The notes: a model not told the origin generated them from the letters alone. DNA of 64,000 nucleotides from an uncultured Alistipes sp. (GCA_944326035.1 CALVCS010000003.1:310001-374000); one strand, 5' to 3'; shown: positions 9,329-18,275, counted from the first letter of the stretch. Numbers and translations are program-made.

Positions 9329-9889
9329 CTATTCGGCAGCGTTTTCAGGGGTTTCGGCAGCAGCTTCAGCGGCTTCGCCTTCCGTAGCTTCGGCAGCTTC
9401 GGCAGCGGCAGCAGCGGCGGCGGCTTCGGCTTCAGCCTTCTTGGCTGCCAGGGCTTCGGCGCGCTGTTCGTTGATTTTCTTTTCTTCTTCCTGACGGGCT
9501 TTCTGACGGGCGATTTTGTCCCCGGCGATTTTGCTCTTCGTTTCCGCGATGCGGTTGGCTTTCTGTTCCATCCATTGGTTGAATTTCACTTCAGCGGCTT
9601 CAGCGGTGAAAGCACCTTTTTTGACCCCTCCGAGCAGGTGGTTTTTGTACAAAACTCCCTGTGCCGAGAGGATCGAACGGCAGGTATCGGTGGGTTGAGC
9701 GCCTTTTTGCAACCATTCCAGAGCTTTGTCGAAGTTCAGAACGATTGTAGCAGGATTCGTGTTGGGATTATAGGTCCCAATCTTTTCGATGAACTTACCA
9801 TCACGTGGCGCCCTGCTATCCGCAACGACGATGTGATAAAAAGGACTCCCTTTTTTCCCATGTCGTCCTAATCTGATTTTTACAGGCAT
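9329..9889 (-). CDS. rpsP: Ribosomal protein S16
   Basis: A 186-residue protein. Residues 1-80 are S16 proper ([26 protein letters not shown] is the family N-terminus, abbreviated by its key residues here as [11 protein letters not shown] and [11 protein letters not shown]). The remaining ~100 residues form a basic then Ala/Glu-rich helical tail, which is usual for Bacteroidota S16 and absent from the E. coli protein. The tail is encoded by near-repetitive GCN/GAA codons. First gene of rpsP-rimM, with a full promoter 49-79 bp upstream. Confidence 0.95.
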   Translation of the reverse strand: MPVKIRLGRHGKKGSPFYHIVVADSRAPRDGKFIEKIGTYNPNTNPATIVLNFDKALEWLQKGAQPTDTCRSILSAQGVLYKNHLLGGVKKGAFTAEAAEVKFNQWMEQKANRIAETKSKIAGDKIARQKARQEEEKKINEQRAEALAAKKAEAEAAAAAAAAEAAEATEGEAAEAAAETPENAAE

Positions 9890-9937
9890 TTCTCTTTTTT
9901 ATTTTAAAGTTTAGTCCGCATTATTGCGGGAGAGCCA

Positions 9938-9968
9938 CAAAAGTAGTGATTTTCTGTCGGATTGCAAA
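9938..9968 (-). promoter_or_regulatory. rpsP promoter
   Basis: Minus strand: -33 TTTG (9965-9968), 19-bp spacer, -7 TACTTTTG (9938-9945). This is a full match to the Bacteroides consensus and lies 49 bp before the rpsP start. Confidence 0.75.
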
Positions 9969-10414
9969 TCTTTCCGGGAAATTTTTCAGCAAAGAGGGGC
10001 GGATCGGTTGAGAGAGGGGGAGCTTGGGCTCGGGAGAAGGGGAGCATAGTCGGCAAAATAGAGGACAGGTAGAGGCAACAATGCGGGCAGGCATGTTGGG
10101 AGAGAGAAGGCAAGGGGAGGAAGAAAGAAGGGGGCGAGGAAGAGGTAAACGAGGGCCTGGAGGTGATGGGAGGAGGGCCCGTTGGGTCGGAGGGGAAACG
10201 GGCACGTTGTTTGGAAGAGAACAGCCTCGGAAGCTGCGAGGCAAACAGTGACCGAAAGGAGAACCGACCGGAGGGCCGGAAAAGACCGGGAAAAAGGCCG
10301 GAAGAAAAATGGGAAGATAGACAGGAAGGTCCGCATAGAGGGGTTGGGAACACTCTTTGGGGGGGGAGGTGGCGGAATTTCTCGTCCCGGCTCAAAAAAC
10401 TCTTCGAAAAGGCG
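9969..10414. other. Gene-free, purine-rich interval
   Basis: About 450 bp between the rpsP promoter and the MATE promoter. The plus strand is strongly G+A-rich with many short GGGAGA, GGAAGA and GGCCGGAA-like runs. Reading frames across it encode only Arg/Gly/Glu-rich or Ser/Pro-rich strings without family features. I see no RNA fold that stands out. Confidence 0.55.
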
Positions 10415-10422
10415 TACCTTTG
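10415..10422 (+). promoter_or_regulatory. MATE transporter promoter -7 box
   Basis: TACCTTTG, 34 bp before the ATG at 10457. No TTTG at -33. Confidence 0.55.
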
Positions 10423-10456
10423 CCCTCCGTTGGACGACACATAAACCATAGAAAAG

Positions 10457-11821
10457 ATGCAGAATCGAAGGATCAGATGGAGAAAGGAGTGGCCCCAGTA
10501 CCGGGAGACGTTGGTGCTGGCCATACCGGTCGTGTTGTCCCAGTTGGGTCAGGTGGTGGTGCAACTGGTCGACAATGCCATGGTCGGCTATCTGGGAGCC
10601 GGACCTTTGGCGGCGGTTTCGTTCGGAGGAGCGGTTTTTAATATCTTTCTGTTTTGGGGAACGGGAATCACCCTGGGGTTGACCCCGTTGACCGGCGAAC
10701 AATATATCCGACGGGATTATCGGATCGCCGCCCGGTTTTTTCAAAATGCGTTGGTGTTTTATACCGGGATCGGTCTCCTGTTGTTTGCCCTGTTGATGGG
10801 GGTCGATCCTTTCCTGGATCGGATGGGACAGAGCTCTGAAGTGGTCGAGCTGGCCCGACCCTATTATCGTTACCTGGCCTGGTCGATCATCCCCTTTATG
10901 ATCTTCGGGGCGTTCAAACAGTTCCTGGAAGGCGTGGGCAATACACGTACCGGTATGGTGGTGGTGTTGTCCGCCAATGCCCTCAATGTGCTGCTGAATT
11001 ATATCTTTATTTATGGGCATTGGGGCGCCCCGGCCATGGGTGCTGCCGGAGCCGGTCTGGCCACCTGCCTCTCTCGAGTATGTATGCCGCTGTTCATGTT
11101 GGGCTATTTTTTGTGGCATCGTTCGGCTCGCCGTTATTTCCGTTTCTTCGCCTGGAGTGCTCAGGCCGGACGTTGGGTGAAACAGTTGTGGAAAGTGGGC
11201 TATCCGATCGCCATGCAGATGGTGCTCGAGATGTCGGCCTTCGCGCTGACCTCCATCATGATGGGATGGCTGGGATCGATCGCCCTGGCGGCTCATCAGA
11301 TTGTCCTGTCGGTCGGAAACTTCGTCTTCATGGGACAGGTCGGTATCGGGGCTGCAACGACGATTCTGATCAGTCATCACTTCGGGGTCGGCAATTATCG
11401 AGGTTTGCGTCGTGCGGCACGAGTCTCCTATCACTTGAGCCTGGTCGCCAGTTTCCTGACCATGCTCTGTTTTATCCTCTTTCGCGAATGGCTGCCGCAG
11501 GGGTTCACCTCCGATCAGGCGGTGGTGGCGGTGGCGGCCCAACTGTTCGTAATGGCCGGATTGTATCAGCTGTCGGATGGTTTACAGGTCATTTCGTTGA
11601 GTATTCTGCGCGGGATGCAGGATGTGCGCGTGACCATGGTGTATGCCTTTCTCTCCTACATTGTCATTAATTTGCCGGTGGGGTATCTGTGTGCCTTCAC
11701 CTTGGGCTTGGGGCCGCGCGGATTGTGGATCGGGTTTATTGTGGGCTTGAGTACGGCGGCCGTGTTGTTGCATCGTCGTTTCCGGCACCAGATGCGGCGG
11801 GTGGTCTTGCAACGTCCGTAA
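10457..11821 (+). CDS. MATE-family multidrug/toxin efflux protein
   Basis: A 454-residue inner-membrane protein with about 12 hydrophobic segments in two halves. The family start VLAIPVVLSQLGQVVVQLVD-like segment near residues 18-36 is followed by NAMVGYLG. The second half repeats the pattern (YPIAMQMVLEMSAFAL and MMGWLGSIALAAHQI). MATE proteins export cationic drugs or metabolites in exchange for Na+ or H+; the substrate is unknown. Monocistronic by context: its own -7 box upstream and a terminator at 11923-11960 shared with convergent adk. Confidence 0.9.
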   Translation: MQNRRIRWRKEWPQYRETLVLAIPVVLSQLGQVVVQLVDNAMVGYLGAGPLAAVSFGGAVFNIFLFWGTGITLGLTPLTGEQYIRRDYRIAARFFQNALVFYTGIGLLLFALLMGVDPFLDRMGQSSEVVELARPYYRYLAWSIIPFMIFGAFKQFLEGVGNTRTGMVVVLSANALNVLLNYIFIYGHWGAPAMGAAGAGLATCLSRVCMPLFMLGYFLWHRSARRYFRFFAWSAQAGRWVKQLWKVGYPIAMQMVLEMSAFALTSIMMGWLGSIALAAHQIVLSVGNFVFMGQVGIGAATTILISHHFGVGNYRGLRRAARVSYHLSLVASFLTMLCFILFREWLPQGFTSDQAVVAVAAQLFVMAGLYQLSDGLQVISLSILRGMQDVRVTMVYAFLSYIVINLPVGYLCAFTLGLGPRGLWIGFIVGLSTAAVLLHRRFRHQMRRVVLQRP

Positions 11822-11846
11822 CGGGGCTGCGGTCGTTGTTGACAAG

Positions 11847-11889
11847 TTGTCGACAGGGAAATGCCGGGTTATACACAGACTGTCGACAA
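11847..11889. repeat. Perfect 10-bp inverted repeat around a DnaA-box-like 9-mer
   Basis: The arms ttgtcgacag (11847-11856) and ctgtcgacaa (11880-11889) are perfect complements separated by 23 bp. The spacer contains ttatacaca (11869-11877), which fits the relaxed DnaA-box consensus TTATnCACA. It sits between the MATE stop codon and the terminator. It could be a protein-binding site or a transcript hairpin. Confidence 0.5.
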
Positions 11890-11922
11890 GATATGAACGA
11901 ACAGTGAGGCCCCCCTCGATGC

Positions 11923-11960
11923 AAAAAGAACGCCCTCCGATTGCGGAGGGCGTTCTTTTT
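11923..11960. terminator. Bidirectional terminator between MATE gene and adk
   Basis: An A run, the arms gaacgccctccg and cggagggcgttc around a 4-nt loop, then a T run. Works for both convergent genes. Confidence 0.85.
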
Positions 11961-11987
11961 AGCGGGCAAATCGATGCCGAAGGTCGC

Positions 11988-12560
11988 TTACAGCTGGTCG
12001 ATTTCGGCGCACAGCCGGTCGAAGATCTCGTCGATTGTTCCCAGACCGTTGACCAGACGGAATTTATTCATCGGCTTGTAATAATCGGCTACGACGGCCG
12101 TTTGGGCTTTGTAGACGTCGATGCGGTTACGGATCACCGCTTCGCTGCTGTCATCGGCCCGGCCGCTCACTTCGCCCCGTTTGAGGAGGCGTTTGACCAG
12201 TTCTTCGTCGGGCACATCCAGCGAAAGCATCATGCTCACCGGGGTCCCGTATTTTTCCATGATGCGGTCGAACGCTTCGGCCTGAGCCGTCGTGCGCGGG
12301 AATCCGTCGAAGATGTTGCCTTTGGCATCTTTGTGGCGAGCGACATAGTCGGCAATGATATCGATCACCAGTTGATCGGGAGCCAACTCCCCTTTTTCGA
12401 TGTAGCTTTTCATGCTGAGTCCCAGTTCGGTTCCCTGGCTGATCTCCTGGCGGATCACTTCGCCGGTGGAGATGTGGTTGAATCCGTATTTGGCGACCAG
12501 TTTTTCGGCTTGGGTGCCTTTGCCTGCACCCGGAGGGCCGAATAAAACGAGATTAATCAT
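11988..12560 (-). CDS. adk: Adenylate kinase
   Basis: Converts ATP + AMP to two ADP. A 190-residue protein when started at ATG 12560 (MINLVLFGPPGAGKGTQ). A longer frame reaches 12623 but would run through the promoter. The P-loop GPPGAGKGT is at residues 8-16, followed by HISTGEVIR and FDGFPRTTAQAEAF. The lid is the short, zinc-free type (RGEVSGRADDS), as in other compact Bacteroidota adenylate kinases. Transcribed from a promoter that interleaves with the divergent thiL promoter. Confidence 0.95.
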   Translation of the reverse strand: MINLVLFGPPGAGKGTQAEKLVAKYGFNHISTGEVIRQEISQGTELGLSMKSYIEKGELAPDQLVIDIIADYVARHKDAKGNIFDGFPRTTAQAEAFDRIMEKYGTPVSMMLSLDVPDEELVKRLLKRGEVSGRADDSSEAVIRNRIDVYKAQTAVVADYYKPMNKFRLVNGLGTIDEIFDRLCAEIDQL

Positions 12561-12593
12561 GTTTGTGGTGCTTAGATAATGGATGAACGGATG

Positions 12594-12624
12594 CAAAATT
12601 AGGACTTTTTTTGGCCATGACAAA
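12594..12624 (-). promoter_or_regulatory. adk promoter
   Basis: Minus strand: -33 TTTG (12621-12624), 19-bp spacer, -7 TAATTTTG (12594-12601), 33 bp before the adk ATG. It is interleaved with the thiL promoter. Confidence 0.75.
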
Positions 12625-12641
12625 AGATGCTCCTACCTTTG
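12610..12641 (+). promoter_or_regulatory. thiL promoter
   Basis: Plus strand: -33 TTTG (12610-12613), 20-bp spacer, -7 TACCTTTG (12634-12641), 27 bp before the thiL ATG. Confidence 0.75.
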
Positions 12642-12668
12642 TGAATAACCTAACAAGATTTCCTTCGG

Positions 12669-13703
12669 ATGAGTAAAAAAACAACGACACCTATTTCTGA
12701 TCTGGGACTGTTCGGTTTGATCGACAGATTGACGGCCCCTTTTGAAAAACAGCTCCCGTCGACGGTGCGGGCGGTCGGGGACGACGCCGCGGTGATCGAT
12801 GCCGGCAACGATTATCTGCTGGTCTCGACCGACCTGTTGCTGGAGGGGGTTCATTTCGACTTGACCTATTTCCCGCTCCAACACTTGGGTTTCAAAACGG
12901 TGGTGGCCGGCATTTCGGATATTTTGGCCATGAATGGAACGCCCACCCAGGTGATGATCTCTCTCGGAATTTCGTCACGCTTTTCGGTGGAGATGATGGA
13001 GGCCTTTTACGAGGGGGTCAAGGCGGCCTGTAGCCGATATGGCGTAGATCTGGCCGGTGGCGATACGTCGGCTTCGGTCAACGGGTTGACGTTGTGTGTG
13101 ACGGCGATCGGGCGCGTGGCCAAAGAGAAGATCGTCTATCGCAGCGGGGCTCAGGTACACGATTTGATCTGTGTGACTGGAGATTTGGGTGCCGCCTATA
13201 TGGGGTTGCACCTGCTCGAACGCGAAAAACGGGCGCTGGACGGTATGCCCAATCCGAAACCCGACTTCAAAGGGCATGAATATATCCTGGAACGGCAACT
13301 GCGTCCCGAAGCGCGGCTCGATGTGATTCGGGAGTTCGAACGACGGGGCATCGTTCCGACTTCGATGATCGATCTGACGGATGGACTCTCTTCGGAGTTG
13401 TTGCATCTGTGTAAGGATTCGGGAACGGGAGCCCGGATCTATTTGAACCGTTTGCCGATTGCGGGAGAGACCTCGGCGATGGCCGAAGAGTTGCATAACG
13501 ATCCGGTGGTGGCCGCGCTCAATGGCGGAGAGGATTACGAACTGTTGTTTACCGTACCTCTGGAAAAACGCGATGAGGTATTTGCGTTGGGGGTCGACGT
13601 GATCGGACATATGACGGCTCCTGAAGCGGGGGTGATGTTGGTCACGCCGGACGGTCAGGAGATCCGGGTACAGGCTCCCGGATGGGTATCGACTCAGGAG
13701 TAA
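12669..13703 (+). CDS. thiL: Thiamine-monophosphate kinase
   Basis: Phosphorylates thiamine monophosphate to the active cofactor thiamine diphosphate using ATP. At 344 residues it matches the family. It is an AIR-synthase-fold protein with VGDDAAVIDAG, the metal-binding STDLLLEGVHFD, DLAGGDTSAS, MIDLTDGLSSEL and NGGEDYELLFT in the expected order. Cytoplasmic. No TPP riboswitch is visible in its 27-nt leader. A strong hairpin terminator follows, so it is probably monocistronic. Confidence 0.95.
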   Translation: MSKKTTTPISDLGLFGLIDRLTAPFEKQLPSTVRAVGDDAAVIDAGNDYLLVSTDLLLEGVHFDLTYFPLQHLGFKTVVAGISDILAMNGTPTQVMISLGISSRFSVEMMEAFYEGVKAACSRYGVDLAGGDTSASVNGLTLCVTAIGRVAKEKIVYRSGAQVHDLICVTGDLGAAYMGLHLLEREKRALDGMPNPKPDFKGHEYILERQLRPEARLDVIREFERRGIVPTSMIDLTDGLSSELLHLCKDSGTGARIYLNRLPIAGETSAMAEELHNDPVVAALNGGEDYELLFTVPLEKRDEVFALGVDVIGHMTAPEAGVMLVTPDGQEIRVQAPGWVSTQE

Positions 13704-13745
13704 TTGATGCGATGCCGTGCGGTTGATCGGATCCGGCAACCGAGA

Positions 13746-13785
13746 AAAAGCGGAGGACGTCCTTATGAGGACGCCCTCCGCTTTT
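13746..13785. terminator. Terminator after thiL
   Basis: A 15-bp stem with one mismatch (agcggaggacgtcct against aggacgccctccgct) around tatg, with an A run before it and a T run after it. It can serve both strands; the minus-strand HAD gene ends at 13888. Confidence 0.85.
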
Positions 13786-13887
13786 GGTAAGGAGATCGGG
13801 GAAGCGGCCCGGATGTACGGCCTCGATGCCGCAGGGAGCTTGGCCGGGCTGTTCGTGATGTCGGGCCGGAGGTAACGACCGGTGGGG

Positions 13888-14664
13888 TTACAAGAGCCCG
13901 AAATGACGCAAGGCGTTGGGAATCCCTTCCTCGTCGACGGAATCGGTCACGTAGTCGGCATGGGCTTTCACCTCGTCGGTGGCGTTGCCCAGGGCGATGC
14001 CGATGGCCACGTGGCGTAACATGGGGATGTCGTTGCCTCCGTCCCCGAAGGCCATGCTTTCGGCCCGGGTGAGGCCGTAATGAGCCAACATCAGGTCGAT
14101 GCCTTTCGCCTTATCGATGCCTTTGCGGTTGAGGTCGGTGAACAGCGGATTCCATCGGCTCGACGAACATTCGGGGAGCACCTGTGAAATCAGACGCGCT
14201 TCTTGTTTCCGACTGACATAGAGGCTCATTTGAAAAATGTCGTTTCGTGCGGCCTCTTCGAGGGGCTTGATCGGCGGAATCGCTACCGCCACCATCTGAA
14301 AGAGCTGTTCGACATGCTGGTCGATGAAGTTGATCGAGATGTCGTGTTCGCTGACACAGATACAGGGAAACGGATCGTGACGCTGGTAGCGGATCAGGGC
14401 TTCGACATCGCTGTGGGGAATGGGGTGACGGCTGATGACCGTACCGTCACCCTGCAAGCAATAGGCGCCGTTGAGGGTGACATAACCGTCGAACACGAGA
14501 TCGTCCAGATTGTTGATCTGAGCCAAAGGACGTCCCGTGGCGATGAAGAGTTTGACGCCTTGTCGGCGTAATTGGGCCAGTGCTTCCCGCGTGGGGGTAG
14601 GGACGGTATGTGTTTGGAAACTGACCAACGTCCCATCGATATCGAAAAAAATCGCTTTTATCAT
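13888..14664 (-). CDS. Cof-type HAD-IIB hydrolase
   Basis: A 258-residue HAD-superfamily phosphatase. Motif I is FFDIDGTLV (Asp8 nucleophile, Asp10 acid/base), motif II FIATGRP, motif III around NRKGIDKAKGID, and motif IV AFGDGGNDIPML. The C2-type cap lies between motifs II and III. Relatives dephosphorylate sugar phosphates, FMN or PLP, but no specific substrate can be assigned. Last gene of a minus-strand run rpsA, rnz, NUDIX, HAD. Confidence 0.9.
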   Translation of the reverse strand: MIKAIFFDIDGTLVSFQTHTVPTPTREALAQLRRQGVKLFIATGRPLAQINNLDDLVFDGYVTLNGAYCLQGDGTVISRHPIPHSDVEALIRYQRHDPFPCICVSEHDISINFIDQHVEQLFQMVAVAIPPIKPLEEAARNDIFQMSLYVSRKQEARLISQVLPECSSSRWNPLFTDLNRKGIDKAKGIDLMLAHYGLTRAESMAFGDGGNDIPMLRHVAIGIALGNATDEVKAHADYVTDSVDEEGIPNALRHFGLL

Positions 14665-14757
14665 CCGATTGAACAGCTTGAGCCGACAGGAGATTTCTCC
14701 GGTCGAGCGGGTGAGAGATAGAGTCTCAGAGGGTGAACTTCCGGGAAACGGCGGAGG

Positions 14758-15318
14758 TTATAACAGGTGGTTGAGGGCCATGTATTTCCATAGCGGAGCG
14801 GCATGGAGGGCCTGTTTGATCTCGTCGCCCAGCAGCAGGGCTTTGACTTCGTCGACGCTCAGCAGATGGACGCTCAGCTCTTCGGTATCCTCCAGATGGG
14901 CCTCGGCCTGTTTTTCGACACCGGTGGCCAGAAAGCAGTAGGTCAGGTTGGTCTGGGTGCCGGGATTGGCCGAGATGGTCATATAGCACTCCCATTGGCC
15001 GCCTCCGTAACCGGTCTCTTCCATCAGTTCCCGTTGGGCTGCGGCCAGGGGGGTGGGGTCTTCCGGATCGCGTACACCGGCACACAACTCATAAGAGGTA
15101 CGGTCCAGACCGTGCCGATATTGGCGAACGAAGATGAACTTCCCGTCCGGGGTGATGGCCAGGGTGTTGACCCAATCCGGATACTCCAGGACGTAATATT
15201 CCGGAATGATATGTCCGTTTGCCAGGCGAATCTTCTCCTGACGAGCCGTCAGCCAAGGCGCCCGATGAACGTATCGGCATTCGAGGACTTGCCAGGGGGT
15301 CTGTTTCTCTTTTTCCAT
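14758..15318 (-). CDS. NUDIX hydrolase (ADP-ribose pyrophosphatase-like)
   Basis: A 186-residue protein. The Nudix helix core RELMEETGY (residues 96-104) is intact, with the upstream glycine-containing loop GVRDPEDPTP. The first Glu of the strict G-x5-E-x7-REUxEE consensus is not at the exact spacing; Glu86/Asp87 lie close by. The N-terminal beta region with EYYVLEYPDWVNTLAIT resembles ADP-sugar pyrophosphatases, so ADP-ribose is the likely kind of substrate. The start codon overlaps the rnz stop codon by one base, implying translational coupling. Confidence 0.85.
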   Translation of the reverse strand: MEKEKQTPWQVLECRYVHRAPWLTARQEKIRLANGHIIPEYYVLEYPDWVNTLAITPDGKFIFVRQYRHGLDRTSYELCAGVRDPEDPTPLAAAQRELMEETGYGGGQWECYMTISANPGTQTNLTYCFLATGVEKQAEAHLEDTEELSVHLLSVDEVKALLLGDEIKQALHAAPLWKYMALNHLL

Positions 15319-16250
15319 TACAACGAAATTTTGTTCAGGGGAATATCGTAGCTTTTTCCCTCTTCGACAGCTTCGGTCCGGGGAAAAAGCTGTCGGGCCT
15401 CATCGACCAATCGCTGTTCCTCTTTATACCGGGAGGAGAAGTGTCCGATGAGCAATCGGCCAGCTTGGGCCTTGAGGGCGGCCATCGCGGCTTGACGGGC
15501 GGTACTGTGTCCGGTTTGACGGGCGAGCGCCTTGTCTTCGTCGGCAAACGTCGCCTCGTGATAGAGCAGGTCGATGCCCTCTACCAGTCCGGCGGCCTTG
15601 GGCGAATAGAGTGTATCGCTCAGATAGGCATAACTGCGTCCTCGATAGGGTCGATAGGTGAGCTTGTCGTTCGGAATCGTACGGCCGTCTGCCAGCCGCA
15701 GATCTTCGCCTCGTTTGACGGCCGCACAATCGGCGATGCCCATCCCGAAACGTTCGATCGCCTCTTTCCGAATGTTCAGGGGAGGTTCCTTTTCCCGGAA
15801 GAAAAAGCCGGCGGCTGGAACCCGGTGACGCAACGGAATCGAATAGACCTCCAGTACTTTGTTTTCGTACAGCAGGCGGTGTTTTCGTGTTTCCACTTCG
15901 TGCCATTGGACTTCGTAGGGCAGCTGGCTGTCGAAATAGCGGAGATGGGCCGCCAGGATCTCATCGAACGGTCGGGGCGCATAGATGGCCAGCGGGGTAC
16001 GCCGCCCCTGCAGACCCAGTGTCGAGATCAGTCCGAACAGGCCGTAGACATGATCGCCATGCAGATGGCTGATGAAGACGGCATTGATCTTCTGGGGATG
16101 AATGCCGGCACGCATAAGGCGTTGTTGGGTGCCCTCGCCGCAATCGATCAAAAAAAACTGCTCATGCACGTTGAGTGCATGAGCAGCAGGATTGCGTCTC
16201 GGAGTCGGCGAGGCCGAACTGCTACCCAATATGGTAACCCGAAACGTCAT
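15318..16250 (-). CDS. rnz: Ribonuclease Z
   Basis: A zinc endonuclease that matures tRNA 3' ends; it matters here because the window's tRNA-Leu has no encoded CCA. The 310 residues carry the metallo-beta-lactamase ligands HLHGDH near residue 62, LRHRVP, SDT, YHEATF and GHFSSRY in the standard order for short-form RNase Z. It lies 11 bp after rpsA and overlaps the NUDIX gene by 1 bp. Confidence 0.94.
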   Translation of the reverse strand: MTFRVTILGSSSASPTPRRNPAAHALNVHEQFFLIDCGEGTQQRLMRAGIHPQKINAVFISHLHGDHVYGLFGLISTLGLQGRRTPLAIYAPRPFDEILAAHLRYFDSQLPYEVQWHEVETRKHRLLYENKVLEVYSIPLRHRVPAAGFFFREKEPPLNIRKEAIERFGMGIADCAAVKRGEDLRLADGRTIPNDKLTYRPYRGRSYAYLSDTLYSPKAAGLVEGIDLLYHEATFADEDKALARQTGHSTARQAAMAALKAQAGRLLIGHFSSRYKEEQRLVDEARQLFPRTEAVEEGKSYDIPLNKISL

Positions 16251-16261
16251 AGACGAACCGA

Positions 16262-18127
16262 TTAGGCTTCGGCTTTTTCTTCGGCAGCTTTCGGTTTAGC
16301 GGCTTCCGCTTCTTCCATCTGCGCTTTCAGTTCTGCCAGACCGGCGATGTCACCCAGGGTCGTTTTTTCGACCGCAGCGTTGATCTTCTTCACCGAATCT
16401 TTGGCCTGATCTTCGGCTTTTTTGCGTTCAGCACGTTCGGCCTGAGCTTCCTGACGTTTGAGGTCTTCACCCAGACGAGTGTGCGAGAGGATGATTCGTT
16501 TGGTGGCTTTGGAGAATTCAACGACTTTGAAGTCGAGGGTTTCTCCTACTTTAGCGGTCGTCCCGTCTTCTTTAACGAGCTGTTTGGCCGGAGCAAAGCC
16601 TTCGATGTTATCGCCCAGCGAAACAACGGCCCCTTTGTCGTTCATTTCGGTGATGGTCCCGCTGTGTACCGAATCCACGGTAAACTGGGCTTCGATAGCG
16701 TTCCACGGATTTTCTTCCAGCTGTTTGTGGCCCAGGCTCAGACGACGGTTTTCCTTGTCGATTTCCAGCACAACGACGTCGATATCGGCCCCGATCTGCG
16801 TAAATTCCGACGGGTGTTTGATTTTCTTGGTCCAGCTCAGATCCGAGATGTGGATCAGCCCGTCGATCCCTTCTTCGATTTCTACGAATACCCCGAAGTT
16901 GGTGAAGTTACGCACTTTGGCGGTATGTTTGCTGCCGACGGCATATTTGGTTTCGATATCGGCCCAAGGGTCGGGAGTCAGCTGTTTGATACCCAGCGAC
17001 ATTTTGCGTTCTTCGCGGTCGAGGGTCAGGATAACGGCTTCCACTTCGTCGCCCACTTTCATGAATTCCTGAGCGGAACGCAGGTGTTGGCTCCACGACA
17101 TTTCCGATACGTGGATCAGCCCTTCTACACCCGGAGCGATTTCGACGAAAGCCCCGTAATCGGCCATCACAACCACTTTCCCTTTGACTTTGTCGCCGAC
17201 CTTCAGGTTGGGATCCAGAGCGTCCCACGGATGCGGGGTGAGTTGTTTGAGACCCAGGGCGATCCGTTTCTTGGCGTCGTCGAAGTCGAGGATAACGACG
17301 TTGAGTTTCTGATCCAGTTGGACGATTTCTTCGGGGTGGTTGACACGGCCCCAGCTCAGGTCGGTGATGTGGATCAGGCCGTCTACGCCGCCCAGGTCGA
17401 TGAATACCCCATAGGAGGTGATGTTTTTGACGGTCCCTTCGAGGATCTGTCCTTTTTCGAGTTTGGACATGATTTCCTTTTTCTGGGCTTCGAGTTCGGC
17501 TTCGATCAGGGCTTTGTGCGATACGACCACGTTGCGGAATTCCTGGTTGATCTTCACGACTTTGAATTCCATGGTCTTGTCGACATATACATCGTAGTCG
17601 CGGATGGGTTTCACGTCGATCTGCGAACCCGGCAGGAAGGCTTCGATGCCGAAGACATCCACGATCATACCGCCCTTGGTGCGGCATTTGATGTACCCTT
17701 TGATGATTTCGTCTTTTTCGAGGGCTTCGTTGACACGATCCCACGAGCGGAGCTGACGAGCTTTCTTATGGGAGAGAACCAGCTGACCTTTTTTGTCTTC
17801 GGCGCTTTCGACATACACTTCGACTTTGTCGCCGATTTTCAGATCGGGGTCATAGCGGAATTCACTTACGGGGATGATCCCTTCGGATTTGTAACCGATG
17901 TTGACCACCACTTCGCGTTTGTTGAGGCCGATCACGGTTCCTTCTACGACTTCGCCCACCTGTACTTTCGAGAGGGTTTGGTCGTACTTAGCTTCGATGC
18001 TTTCTTTGCTTTCTTCGTACAGGCCGAGGTCGTGTTCATACGCGTTCCAGTCGAAGGTGTTCAGGTCTACGGGTTGAGCGTAGGCGGTCTGAGCTGCGTT
18101 CTTTTCGGTTTCTTTTTCAGTTGCCAT
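16262..18127 (-). CDS. rpsA: Ribosomal protein S1
   Basis: A 621-residue RNA-binding protein that brings mRNA to the 30S subunit. Several S1 OB-fold repeats are visible, recurring as V-x-G-x-V-x2-I-x2-F/Y-G-x-F-V/I-x-I/L with GLIHISDLSW or similar cores. The frame is open further upstream, but ATG 18127 (MATEKETEKN) fits the promoter at 18244-18275, leaving a leader of about 110 nt. Both ends are charged: an acidic Glu-rich N-terminus and an Ala/Glu/Lys-rich C-terminus. Glu codons are almost all GAA, unlike clpC, consistent with high expression. Confidence 0.95.
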   Translation of the reverse strand: MATEKETEKNAAQTAYAQPVDLNTFDWNAYEHDLGLYEESKESIEAKYDQTLSKVQVGEVVEGTVIGLNKREVVVNIGYKSEGIIPVSEFRYDPDLKIGDKVEVYVESAEDKKGQLVLSHKKARQLRSWDRVNEALEKDEIIKGYIKCRTKGGMIVDVFGIEAFLPGSQIDVKPIRDYDVYVDKTMEFKVVKINQEFRNVVVSHKALIEAELEAQKKEIMSKLEKGQILEGTVKNITSYGVFIDLGGVDGLIHITDLSWGRVNHPEEIVQLDQKLNVVILDFDDAKKRIALGLKQLTPHPWDALDPNLKVGDKVKGKVVVMADYGAFVEIAPGVEGLIHVSEMSWSQHLRSAQEFMKVGDEVEAVILTLDREERKMSLGIKQLTPDPWADIETKYAVGSKHTAKVRNFTNFGVFVEIEEGIDGLIHISDLSWTKKIKHPSEFTQIGADIDVVVLEIDKENRRLSLGHKQLEENPWNAIEAQFTVDSVHSGTITEMNDKGAVVSLGDNIEGFAPAKQLVKEDGTTAKVGETLDFKVVEFSKATKRIILSHTRLGEDLKRQEAQAERAERKKAEDQAKDSVKKINAAVEKTTLGDIAGLAELKAQMEEAEAAKPKAAEEKAEA

Positions 18128-18243
18128 TGTTGATAAAATAGGTTTGGTAATTAATGAATTAGACATTATGTGTAGAACCTTTGGCGGTCGCGGTGCTGTC
18201 GGATTCCAAGAACCCGGACGAGGCGGACGCATCCAAGGCGGCA

Positions 18244-18275
18244 CAAAGGTAGTATTTTCCGCGAGAAATTGCAAA
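18244..18275 (-). promoter_or_regulatory. rpsA promoter
   Basis: Minus strand: -33 TTTG (18272-18275), 20-bp spacer, -7 TACCTTTG (18244-18251). Confidence 0.75.

Noticed and set aside
10024..10444. Small Arg/Gly-rich plus-strand genes upstream of the MATE gene
   Set aside because: Several overlapping frames of equal quality arise from purine-rich DNA; none has an initiation signal.
9986..11542. A 518-codon open frame on the minus strand opposite the MATE gene
   Set aside because: His/Gln/Pro-rich low-complexity translation with no domain; a product of GC-rich antisense codon bias. The same applies to long antisense frames opposite gcvP (20732-22033, 22082-23149), the kinase-like gene (18386-20050), clpC (7368-8582) and mmdA (26252-27766).
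11869..11877. Replication origin
   Set aside because: A single DnaA-box-like 9-mer with no cluster, AT-rich unwinding region, dnaA or dnaN nearby.
12561..12623. N-terminal extension of adenylate kinase
   Set aside because: It spans the adk promoter and adds residues not found in the family.
16481..18133. A 550-codon open frame on the plus strand opposite rpsA
   Set aside because: It is a Phe/Asp-rich mirror of S1, with no family features; the rpsA frame explains the region fully.
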